A stretch of DNA of 48,031 bases. Origin: Dethiobacter sp. GTDB taxonomy: Bacteria > Bacillota > Dethiobacteria > Dethiobacterales > Dethiobacteraceae. The notes beneath the pieces were generated by a model that saw only the letters and a program-made list of their open reading frames with translations, searched no databases and was not told the origin of the DNA. The position numbers and the translations under genes were made by a program. Shown one piece after another: positions 7,122-13,990 of this stretch (position 1 is the stretch's first letter; each line of letters begins with the position of its first letter). Location: the NCBI GenBank assembly GCA_020725465.1, contig DYEY01000011.1:1-48031 (forward strand), written 5' to 3'.

Positions 7122-8942
7122 ATGAAGACTTCAAAACACGGGATGAGCGTCCTGGCGCGCCTTTTATTTAAAGAAAAAGGCCTGGGTCTGGTAGAGCTGA
7201 TAATCGCTTTAAGCCTGCTGTCTTTGGTCCTTGCCGGTGGCTACATGCTTTATCATTTCGGTTATACGTCCTTTGTTGTGGCGGAAGGTCGTTCCGATGT
7301 GCAGCAAAACGTAAGGATGGTAGCGGACTTCATTTCCGGCCAGCTACGTCACGCCACCGAAGTGCGGCTTATGGGGGGAGCGGTCACCATTCCGGCCGCG
7401 TCAGCGCTGGAGGAGGATGAACATTACATCTTCGTCAATGAAGACGGTTTTGTGGAATACAGGACCAAAGGTATATCCAGGATTATCCCGGGCCAGATTT
7501 CGGAAAAAATTCAGTTTGCCCTGTCTTTTGCCAAAAGTTCTACGCATGATAATATATTGTCATTCCGGGTGGACGGGACAAGAAACAGCGAACAGACTTA
7601 CTCATTATTAACAAAGGTGTTCGTGGAAAACCTGCGCTTCCAGGGCAAAACCATAACAGCCGTGGGGGCTGATTTCTCCGCCGTCTGGTTTATCAAGCAA
7701 CCGTCGGATTTAGTGATATTATCGGTGCTGCCCAACGTGGTGGCGGAAAATACCGGTTTCAGCCAGTCCTTTAATCTTACCCTGCTCAATGACACCTTCC
7801 GTGACACCCTTGGTAAAGACGATATTGAACTGGGCCTTGACTTTGCCGGCCTGGTGGTTGTTAACGCCGCCAGGCACCCGTCTGATCCGTCGCAGGCCAC
7901 CGTTGTACTGGCGGGCGATCTGGCTGCAGGCAGCGGTAACGGCAGGATTGAAGTTTTGGCCTCAGGCATCGAAGGAGAAATACCAAGGTCAGCTCATGTG
8001 CTGGTGGTGGTGCCGATCGGTTACCTGCTGGCGCTACCCAATCCGGTGGTGGAAAATCCCTCACTTAACACCGTATTTACCCTGACACTGATTAACAACA
8101 CGTTCAAAGAAACCATCAGCAAAAGTCATATCTGGCTGGGAGAAGATTTTGCAGATCTTTCCATTGATAAAGCCGAATACGTGGACCCCGCCACAGTGGA
8201 GGTGACTTTGTCAGGCAACCTGGTGCACAGCACAGGCAACGGGCTGATCCATGTTTTATCTGAGGCGTTAAACGGCGGGTCGTCGCTGACTGCAGAGGTA
8301 CTGGTACAGCCTGTTTCCGAAGGGCCGTCTCCGCCGCCTGCCAATTTCTCCCTGACTGTTGAAAGCCACCCCAACGGCAGGGGTACCACCATACCGGCAA
8401 CAGGCACGTATACTCATGAGGCAATGACATCAGTAGCGTTAAATGCGGAGGGGCAGAACAACTGGGAGTTTTACCGTTGGCTGGTCAACGGCTCATCAAT
8501 ACAGTATAACCCATCGTACAATTTGCTAATGAACGGCAACAAGACGGTGCTCGCCGAGTTCAGGCTGCCGCTGACCAAAATTCCCGGCGGCAGTTATTTG
8601 CGGTACAACGGGGAAGATTATCTGAAGCTGACCGGCGCCAACAACCGCGTTTTGCTGCTGTCTGCCAGCGGCAGCGGCACCTGGTCCGAAACCGCCTCGC
8701 GTCCCGCCAGGAGTGAACTGGAAGGCGCAGGTTGGACCGATGGAAGAAGGGCGGCGGGCGGAAGCTACTGGACCAGTTCACAGCAAAATAAAAACCGCTG
8801 CTATTACGTTACCGCGTCAGGCGCCTTCGGCGAAGCTTCAGATACTGCCAGCCACGGCATACGTGAAGCCTTAACGCTGTCCGGTACGCTGTTCGCTTAT
8901 TCCGGGGACGGGACACAGGCCAGCCCGTACCAGCTGCAATAA
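7122..8942 (+). CDS. PilW-like minor pilin fused to a large adhesin region (module 2)
   Basis: 606 residues with an AGGAGGG site ahead of the ATG. Prepilin motif KG|LGLVELII at about residues 20-30, then FVVAEGRSDVQQNVRMVADF. As in module 1, two repeats of about 100 residues (DDIELGLDFAGLVV; SHIWLGEDFADLSI) precede a PPP linker, an InlB-B-like domain (NNWEFYRWLV, NGNKTVLAEF) and a lectin-like end with SYWTSSQQNKNRCYYV and SGDGTQASPYQLQ. The last domain differs clearly from the module 1 copy in the stretch before YWTS and in the following loop, so the two probably bind different ligands. The last gene of the module, closed by a terminator. Confidence 0.82.
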   Translation: MKTSKHGMSVLARLLFKEKGLGLVELIIALSLLSLVLAGGYMLYHFGYTSFVVAEGRSDVQQNVRMVADFISGQLRHATEVRLMGGAVTIPAASALEEDEHYIFVNEDGFVEYRTKGISRIIPGQISEKIQFALSFAKSSTHDNILSFRVDGTRNSEQTYSLLTKVFVENLRFQGKTITAVGADFSAVWFIKQPSDLVILSVLPNVVAENTGFSQSFNLTLLNDTFRDTLGKDDIELGLDFAGLVVVNAARHPSDPSQATVVLAGDLAAGSGNGRIEVLASGIEGEIPRSAHVLVVVPIGYLLALPNPVVENPSLNTVFTLTLINNTFKETISKSHIWLGEDFADLSIDKAEYVDPATVEVTLSGNLVHSTGNGLIHVLSEALNGGSSLTAEVLVQPVSEGPSPPPANFSLTVESHPNGRGTTIPATGTYTHEAMTSVALNAEGQNNWEFYRWLVNGSSIQYNPSYNLLMNGNKTVLAEFRLPLTKIPGGSYLRYNGEDYLKLTGANNRVLLLSASGSGTWSETASRPARSELEGAGWTDGRRAAGGSYWTSSQQNKNRCYYVTASGAFGEASDTASHGIREALTLSGTLFAYSGDGTQASPYQLQ

Positions 8943-8961
8943 TCATAAAAAGCACCGGGGA

Positions 8962-8992
8962 AAAGCCCGCCTCCCCAAGAGAGGCGGGCTTT
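8962..8992. terminator. Bidirectional terminator between module 2 and sortase
   Basis: AAAGCCCGCCTC (8962-8973) and GAGGCGGGCTTT (8981-8992) form a perfect 12-bp stem with a 7-nt loop. The A/T-rich ends serve both the plus-strand pilus module and the convergent minus-strand sortase gene. Confidence 0.85.
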
Positions 8993-9026
8993 GATTGAGT
9001 GCGGGAAAAACTGTAGTTAAGCCGGT

Positions 9027-9656
9027 TTAGCGCATACCTGCCAGTTTTGCCTGAACAACCAGGCGATGGGGCGGGTTGAGGTGGTTAAAGGGGTGGCTGG
9101 TAAAGAGGGTGAGGGTGTTCTCTTGCCATTCGCCGGTGAAGAAAGTAATGTCACTGCGGTCAAGGACGGCTACCAGGCAGACTTCATAGCGATAGCGGGC
9201 GCCGGCGGTGACGATGTCCAGCCGGTCGCCCGGCTGCAGCTCCGGCAAGCGGCGGAGGGAACGGCTGTTGATGTTAGTCTTGTGGGCGGTGAGGATGGTG
9301 TTCCCCGCTTCCCCTATCCCGGCGGAGCCTTCCAGGATACCGATGCCGGCTTTCAGGGTCTTGGGGTCTATACCCGGCAGCAGGGGGGCCATGAGCCCGA
9401 TTTTTTCCGCCAGGAGCAAGCCGGCAGCGGCGGAGAGTTCCCCGTAGGCGGCGGCCTGGCCGGGAAAAAGCAGCCGGGCCGCCTTGTCCCAGGACGGCGC
9501 CACGTCTTTTGCAGGCAATACGGTGCCGCTGTCAAGGGAGGTTGCCAGTTTGTGCAGAAGGACATGATACCGGTACACGCTGTAGATTCTTTCCGCCCCG
9601 CTGTACAGGGCGAAAAGGAGGCCGGCTATGACGAGAAACCGTATCAGACCTTTCAT
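9027..9656 (-). CDS. Sortase-fold protein with catalytic Cys replaced by Ser
   Basis: 209 residues: an N-terminal membrane anchor (about 4-20), then a class D/E-like sortase domain. The catalytic His is in NTILTAHK (His125) and the conserved Arg in PPHRLVV (Arg198). The strand normally reading TLxTCxPF is LTLFTSHPF, so the nucleophile position is Ser187 (codon AGC, complement of 9096-9098). GGAGGT lies just ahead of the ATG. Classical sortases need Cys to cleave sorting motifs; engineered Cys-to-Ser forms are normally inactive, so this is a pseudo-sortase, a Ser-dependent variant or a scaffold. No LPXTG-like substrate is visible in the window, although a riboswitch-controlled protease and an adhesin lie next door. 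Confidence 0.85.
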   Translation of the reverse strand: MKGLIRFLVIAGLLFALYSGAERIYSVYRYHVLLHKLATSLDSGTVLPAKDVAPSWDKAARLLFPGQAAAYGELSAAAGLLLAEKIGLMAPLLPGIDPKTLKAGIGILEGSAGIGEAGNTILTAHKTNINSRSLRRLPELQPGDRLDIVTAGARYRYEVCLVAVLDRSDITFFTGEWQENTLTLFTSHPFNHLNPPHRLVVQAKLAGMR

Positions 9657-9875
9657 ATTTCAACCTCCGGCCGCAGGCAGACGCTGTATAATTGGCACAG
9701 TTATTCTTTATCACCAGTTATACCTTGCTTTTCTGTTTTTAGTCACTGCCGCGGTTAAGATTTTGGGCGCCGGCAGCGCAGGTTTGGCCCTGGCTGAGGC
9801 GGGACCAAATTACCATAAAAGGTAGGCCCAAAGTCTCATTTTTCGGCAAAACGGCGGTAATAACCCTGATTTTAC

Positions 9876-9904
9876 TTGCAAATAAAGGTAAAATATTTTA
9901 GTAT
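9876..9904 (+). promoter_or_regulatory. SigmaA-type promoter upstream of the riboswitch
   Basis: TTGCAA (9876-9881), a 17-nt spacer and TAGTAT (9899-9904). The expected transcript start near 9911 lies just ahead of the c-di-GMP aptamer. Confidence 0.65.
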
Positions 9905-9925
9905 TAGGGTAAAATAACCCGCTTA

Positions 9926-10020
9926 TAACCGCAAAAGGCAAAACCGCCGAAAGGCGGCGACGCAAAGCTACAGGGGCTAAAGCGCAAGTATAAAGCGCCA
10001 AGCCAGCCAGTTGCCGGGCA
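9926..10020 (+). promoter_or_regulatory. Cyclic di-GMP-I (GEMM-I) riboswitch aptamer
   Basis: The conserved GEMM-I elements appear in order: AAAAGGCAAAACC, a stem CCGCC (9944-9948)/GGCGG (9953-9957) capped by a GAAA tetraloop (9949-9952), then GACGCAAAGC (9959-9968), ACAGGGGCTAA (9970-9980), a GCGC/GCGC stem, and the closing CCAAGCCAGCCAGTTGCC (9998-10015). The 5' GCAA (9931-9934) pairs with TTGC (10011-10014) as P1. Position between a promoter and a terminator fits cis-regulation of the subtilase gene at 10099. GEMM-I RNAs bind cyclic di-GMP; whether this copy acts as an on or off switch, or is a cGAMP-selective variant, is not settled. Confidence 0.92.
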
Positions 10021-10032
10021 GTACGTTTATTT

Positions 10033-10068
10033 AGCCTGCCGTGCAGCTGACGGCAGGCTGTTTATTTT
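10033..10068 (+). terminator. Riboswitch expression-platform terminator
   Basis: AGCCTGCCGT (10033-10042) and ACGGCAGGCT (10050-10059) form a perfect 10-bp stem with a 7-nt loop, followed by GTTTATTTT. GGCAG at the aptamer end (10017-10021) could pair with CTGCC (10036-10040) as a short antiterminator. This points to control at the level of transcription termination. Confidence 0.75.
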
Positions 10069-10098
10069 AAAATCAATAAGCCAGGAGAAGGTGATCAG

Positions 10099-11745
10099 AT
10101 GAAAGGGTATCCCCGGAGAACACTGTGCATATTGCTGACCGTCCTGCTTTTGCTGGCGGGTTCGGTGCACTTTCCCGCCACCGCCAATACCGCAGGGGCA
10201 GCACCGGCCCTGGATGGCCAGATGACACAGGGTGAGTTCCTGGTAAAGTTCAAGCCCGGCACCTCGGCCCTCACCAAGCGGTCCCTCAACCTCCGTTACC
10301 GCGTCACCGAAAAAGGCGCCATCCCCCGCATCGACGTGCATATACTGGCCGTCCCCAGGGACAAAAGCGTGGCGGAGATGGTGGCAGTCTACCGGAAAAA
10401 CCCCAATGTGGTCTTCGCCGAGCCCAATTATATCGCTCAGGCGGAGATGGTGCCAAGCGACCCCTACTTCAGCAACTGGCAAAAAGGGTTGCAGCGGATG
10501 GGCGCCCCAGCTGCCTGGGACCTGACCACCGGCAGCGCAGAAATTGTCATAGCGGTGCTGGATACCGGCGTGCGGGCCTCGCACGAGGACCTGGCCGGGC
10601 GCCTTACCGCTGGTTACAACTTTGTCAGCGGCAATGACAACACCGCTGACGACCATGGGCACGGCACCCGGGTCACCGGCATCATCGCCGCTGCCACCGA
10701 CAACGGCAGGGGTGTGGCCGGGACCACCTGGCAAAACCTTGTGATGCCGGTAAAAGTTATGGGCTCAAACGGCAGCGGTACTTACAGCGACCTGGCCAAA
10801 GGTATTATTTACGCCGCGGACAACGGCGCCAGGGTCATCAACATGAGCCTGGGCGGCAGCAACCCCTCTTCCGCCTTGAAAAGCGCAGTGGACTACGCCC
10901 ACAGCCGTAACGTGGTGCTGGTGGCCGCCGCCGGCAACTCCAACGGCCCCGTGGCTTACCCGGCTGCCTATCCCAACGTCATCGCCGTGGCGGCGGTGGA
11001 CAACTCCGACAACAAGGCAAGTTATTCCTGCTACGGCCCGGAAATCTCCGTGGCGGCGCCGGGCAGTGGCGTCTTCAGCACGGTGATTAGCGGCGGTTAC
11101 GACGTGGGCAGCGGCACATCCTTTGCCGCCCCCTTCGTCTCCGGCCTGGCCGGGCTGGTGCTCAGCCTGGACCCGGCCCTGACCCCGGCCCAGGTGCAGG
11201 ACATAATCGAGAGGGGCGCTGATGACGTGGGCGAAGCCGGCTTCGACCCCTACACCGGCTGGGGACGCATTAACATGGCCGCCAGCCTCAGTCTGCTGGC
11301 AGGGGCAAAGGCTGGCGCGGAGCAGGCGGCGGAGGCCGCTCCCGAGCCAGAGCCTGAGCCTGCTCCCGGGCCAGAGCCATCGCCGGCACCGGCAGCACCG
11401 GAACCGGCTCCCGAACCGCAGGAACCACAACCCGCAGCTCCACAGACAATAGTGTTTTCCGGCTCCGTAGGCGACAGGAAACAGGGCGGCACTGCGGCGC
11501 ATACCATAAACGTATCTTCTTCTGGCACCCTCAGCGCTACGCTGACCTGGAACACCAGGCGCACTGACCTGGACCTGTACCTGCTTGACCCCGCCGGCAG
11601 GGTGGCGGCGGTGGCCTCCTCTTCCAGCCAGACCGGCCTGCGGGAGGAAATCTCCGTGCCTGTGTCCGTGCCGGGCGTGTACACGCTGCAGGTGGTGGCC
11701 GTTTCCGGCAAGAGCAGTTACACCCTGACCGTGACGCTGCCCTGA
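10099..11745 (+). CDS. Secreted subtilisin-like serine protease (S8) with C-terminal PPC-type domain
   Basis: 548 residues. Signal peptide (about 1-30), an inhibitory propeptide region (about 40-115; GEFLVKFKPGT), then the S8 domain with Asp155 (VLDTGV), His188 (HGHGTRVTG), oxyanion Asn280 (AAAGNSNG) and Ser341 (GTSFAAPFVSG); all catalytic residues are present. A Pro/Glu/Ala-rich linker (about 405-447) joins a pre-peptidase C-terminal-like beta domain (about 450-548; LDLYLLDPAGRV). AGGAG lies 11 nt before the ATG. The protein is probably released or wall-associated. Its leader carries a c-di-GMP-I riboswitch and terminator, so synthesis should follow c-di-GMP levels. Nearby surface proteins are candidate substrates (inference). 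Convergent with the surface protein that follows. Confidence 0.93.
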   Translation: MKGYPRRTLCILLTVLLLLAGSVHFPATANTAGAAPALDGQMTQGEFLVKFKPGTSALTKRSLNLRYRVTEKGAIPRIDVHILAVPRDKSVAEMVAVYRKNPNVVFAEPNYIAQAEMVPSDPYFSNWQKGLQRMGAPAAWDLTTGSAEIVIAVLDTGVRASHEDLAGRLTAGYNFVSGNDNTADDHGHGTRVTGIIAAATDNGRGVAGTTWQNLVMPVKVMGSNGSGTYSDLAKGIIYAADNGARVINMSLGGSNPSSALKSAVDYAHSRNVVLVAAAGNSNGPVAYPAAYPNVIAVAAVDNSDNKASYSCYGPEISVAAPGSGVFSTVISGGYDVGSGTSFAAPFVSGLAGLVLSLDPALTPAQVQDIIERGADDVGEAGFDPYTGWGRINMAASLSLLAGAKAGAEQAAEAAPEPEPEPAPGPEPSPAPAAPEPAPEPQEPQPAAPQTIVFSGSVGDRKQGGTAAHTINVSSSGTLSATLTWNTRRTDLDLYLLDPAGRVAAVASSSSQTGLREEISVPVSVPGVYTLQVVAVSGKSSYTLTVTLP

Positions 11746-11800
11746 CTACGCCCGGCAAAAAGGGAGAAAGCCTAAACTGCAAAAAGTGTGATTGAGAAAA

Positions 11801-11837
11801 AAAGCCCGCCTCCGGTTAAGAAGCGGGCTTTACTTTT
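11801..11837. terminator. Bidirectional terminator between convergent genes
   Basis: AAAGCCCGC (11801-11809) pairs with GCGGGCTTT (11823-11831). T-rich tails on both strands fit termination of the plus-strand protease and the minus-strand surface-protein gene. Confidence 0.85.
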
Positions 11838-11841
11838 TTGC

Positions 11842-13503
11842 CTATTTCTTCTTTTTGCCCATAGTTTCGGCCACAGCACCCGGCGCGCTCCTGGCCAGCT
11901 CGCTAACCATGGCGCCAAATTCCTTGCCGCTCATTTCGTAAGCCGCAGGTTTACCTCCGGCCATGCTGTGCTCGGGCGGGCCGCCAGCCATGGCAGGCTC
12001 GGCCATGATTTCAAACCCGTTGCCGGGTGCTTCGTCGAAGTAGCCGCAGACCACGGCATGGAAGGCGATGTAGATGTTCCCGCTGAAGCCGTATTCCTTG
12101 TCAGCCTCAAATTTCAGTTGGCCGGGTGCGTTGACCCAGCGGCCGCGGCGGTCTTTGGGCAGCTGCTGGTTACCGATCCACAGGTGCGTTTCCTTGGTCC
12201 AGAAACCGGAAACCATATTGTAGGTTACGGTTACTTTGCCGTTGTTGTAATCGACATGGACATAACCAACCAAGGTGCCCTTGCTGAGGTCGTTCCTGCC
12301 GGCCGCGGCCCACAGTTCCAGGGTATAATGCCCTTCGCCGTACGGCCCGTTGGTCCAGCCCCAGTTGCCAAGGCCAAGGGAGTTGAAGGTGATAGCCTTC
12401 CCATCGGGGTCATAAGCCCAGGCGGTTTCGCACTGCGGCTCGCGGTAGTTGACAAAGGTCAGGGCTTTTACCTCGCCGGCAGCCAGGGTGACCTCCGCTT
12501 CGCCGCTTGCCGGGTCAACGGCGGTCCAGCCAGCCTGCTGGGTTTCCACTACCTTGTAGAGGCCGGGGAACAGGCCGTCCCAGCATACCTTGCCATCGTT
12601 GACAGCAAGGTCTGTGGTCTTTGGTGCATATTGATCAACCCATGCATCATCGACCCACTTGTAAAGATTAAAGGTCCAGCCGCCAAGCAGTGCTCCGTAA
12701 GTATCCTTCTTCTCCACGCAGATCTTGGCCAGCTTAACGTTGCCGAAGTACAGCTGGACAGCATCCGGGTTTTCTGCTGTCAAAGTAACCGTGAAATAAT
12801 CAGGATCCAGTGGATATGTCTGGGCGTAGCCCGCCTGCTGCACTTCTTTGATGTAGTATGTGCCAAGGGGGAGGTTCACGAACTCAAAAGTGCCGTCAGC
12901 GTCCGTGGTTGTGGTATCAATGGGAGTAACACCCACACCCGGCTCCTGGTTATAGAGTTCGATGGTCCAGCCGTCAAGGCCAGGTTCACCGGCATCGAAA
13001 ACACCGTCGGCGTCCAGGTCATGGAACTTCAGGCCGGCAATGCTGCCGTATACGATGGCAACACCATCGCAGTAGTAAAAACTTACGTGACTGATGTCAG
13101 GTCGCTGCCCGCCCGGATTAAGGGGGGCTACAATTCCCGCTCCTGATTTTGCTCCGTCCGGGTAGACATAGATGTATGAATTATTGCCACCCTTGGCAAC
13201 CACATAGTAAACGTCCTTATCAGATGACCAGCTTAAAGTCTTGTTTACGGTTTCCACCGTTACTGAAAACCCGTTGTAACTCCAGGTGCCTGTTGGGTTC
13301 TGCACATCAATTTTAAAGTATTTTAAATTCTCGCACCCGTAATTGTATGTTCCATAAAGGTCGGAAGCCTTCGGGTCCTGTTGTTTTTCCCACAGATACG
13401 GCCCTTGGACTGTTGTGCCAAACGCCGTTAACGTCGCTCCGAACGCCAGCAGACCTACCAGGAGCACCGTTAACATAATACGCCAGGTTTTGTTATGCCT
13501 CAC
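11842..13503 (-). CDS. Secreted SdrD-B/Cna-B-like surface protein
   Basis: About 553 residues with a signal peptide (TWRIMLTVLLVGLLAFGATL). A GTG at 13515 overlaps the ribosome site, so the in-frame GTG at 13503, 11 nt after AAGGAG, is preferred. The middle contains an SdrD B-like domain (SIAGLKFHDLDADGVFD, GEPGLDGWTIELY, GTFEFVNLPLGTYYIKEV) and a second prealbumin/Cna-B-like domain (GWTFNLYKW, LFPGLYKVVETQQAGW). A distinct C-terminal beta domain follows (about 360-500). The end is MGKKKK, with no LPXTG motif or membrane anchor, so standard sortase anchoring is not supported. It is a possible adhesin or matrix protein, and a possible target of the adjacent protease (inference). Confidence 0.8.
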   Translation of the reverse strand: MRHNKTWRIMLTVLLVGLLAFGATLTAFGTTVQGPYLWEKQQDPKASDLYGTYNYGCENLKYFKIDVQNPTGTWSYNGFSVTVETVNKTLSWSSDKDVYYVVAKGGNNSYIYVYPDGAKSGAGIVAPLNPGGQRPDISHVSFYYCDGVAIVYGSIAGLKFHDLDADGVFDAGEPGLDGWTIELYNQEPGVGVTPIDTTTTDADGTFEFVNLPLGTYYIKEVQQAGYAQTYPLDPDYFTVTLTAENPDAVQLYFGNVKLAKICVEKKDTYGALLGGWTFNLYKWVDDAWVDQYAPKTTDLAVNDGKVCWDGLFPGLYKVVETQQAGWTAVDPASGEAEVTLAAGEVKALTFVNYREPQCETAWAYDPDGKAITFNSLGLGNWGWTNGPYGEGHYTLELWAAAGRNDLSKGTLVGYVHVDYNNGKVTVTYNMVSGFWTKETHLWIGNQQLPKDRRGRWVNAPGQLKFEADKEYGFSGNIYIAFHAVVCGYFDEAPGNGFEIMAEPAMAGGPPEHSMAGGKPAAYEMSGKEFGAMVSELARSAPGAVAETMGKKKK

Positions 13504-13904
13504 TGGCCTGTTCACTCCTTTTTTTTATTTATCCGGCGGCGATATTGCCGGTAGTAACGTAATGGTACCATTTGCGATCCAATGAAAAACCATGTCAATG
13601 ACCGTGCCTCCACATTCCTCCTTCGGCCGGATTTCCGACAACCGGTTTGCTTACAGTATGCTGAGGCTAAACTCTGTTGCCGGTGTACCACTCCTTCTCT
13701 GCCAGTAGTATGTGACCTTGCGGCGTTCAGAATAGAAAAAGTTGCGGTGAAGAAATGACCGGTCTGCCTGACTGTCCGGAGGCGGGAAACAAAAAACCGG
13801 CCATTGCTGGTCGGTTACGCTACCGGCTCTGGTCAGGCCAAGCGTCCAGGTAAGGCCTGCCCCTCATTGCCCCCAGTTTTTTAATCGATAGTTATTGTGA
13901 ATTA
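13504..13904 (-). promoter_or_regulatory. Long structured 5' leader of the surface-protein gene
   Basis: About 400 bases of untranslated leader on the minus strand, downstream of a candidate promoter (13905-13933). It contains a hairpin with arms ACGCT/AGCGT and inner GGC/GCC pairing (13817-13845), a CAGGCC/GGCCTG stem overlapping it, and an intrinsic terminator (13791-13816). Further on are a 12-bp perfect palindrome AATGGTACCATT (13561-13572) and a CCGGC/GCCGG hairpin (13532-13550) near the start codon. The arrangement suggests a riboswitch or attenuator. It lacks the GEMM-I core seen at 9.9 kb and I cannot assign a class. Confidence 0.4.
13791..13816 (-). terminator. Intrinsic terminator inside the surface-protein leader
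   Basis: Read on the minus strand: AACCGACC, loop AGCAAT, GGCCGGTT, then six T. The stem is 8 bp with one A-C mismatch. It lies about 290 nt before the start codon and about 80 nt after the predicted transcript start. It could alternatively end the GGDEF/HD-GYP gene upstream (stop at 13991). Confidence 0.6.
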
Positions 13905-13933
13905 ATGTTACCATTTATTTGGCAACATTGCAA
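13905..13933 (-). promoter_or_regulatory. Candidate sigmaA promoter for surface-protein gene
   Basis: On the minus strand TTGCAA (13933-13928), a 17-nt spacer and TAACAT (13910-13905). The -35 box and spacing match the promoter of the riboswitch-protease unit at 9876. Confidence 0.5.
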
Positions 13934-13990
13934 GTGACCTGGCATATTTTACAAAGATTTTACAAATAGGACCCCTGCGGAGGCGGGTCT

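Noticed and set aside
10027-11502. Minus-strand frames (10027-10734 and 10765-11502)
   Set aside because: Shadows of the subtilase gene, whose catalytic motifs and leader are clear.
11788-13146. 452-codon open frame on the plus strand
   Set aside because: It is antisense to the SdrD-B-like gene, which has a signal peptide, domain motifs and a ribosome site; the frame has unnatural composition and starts in a terminator.
9027-13503. Classical sortase-substrate (LPXTG) pair
   Set aside because: The surface protein ends in MGKKKK without LPXTG, hydrophobic helix or charged tail in the right order, and no other candidate substrate is in the window.
13791-13900. Second GEMM-I riboswitch
   Set aside because: GGACGC and GGCCTGACC look reminiscent, but the GGCAAACC segment, GAAA-capped stem and GCAAAGC core are missing, so I call it only a structured leader.
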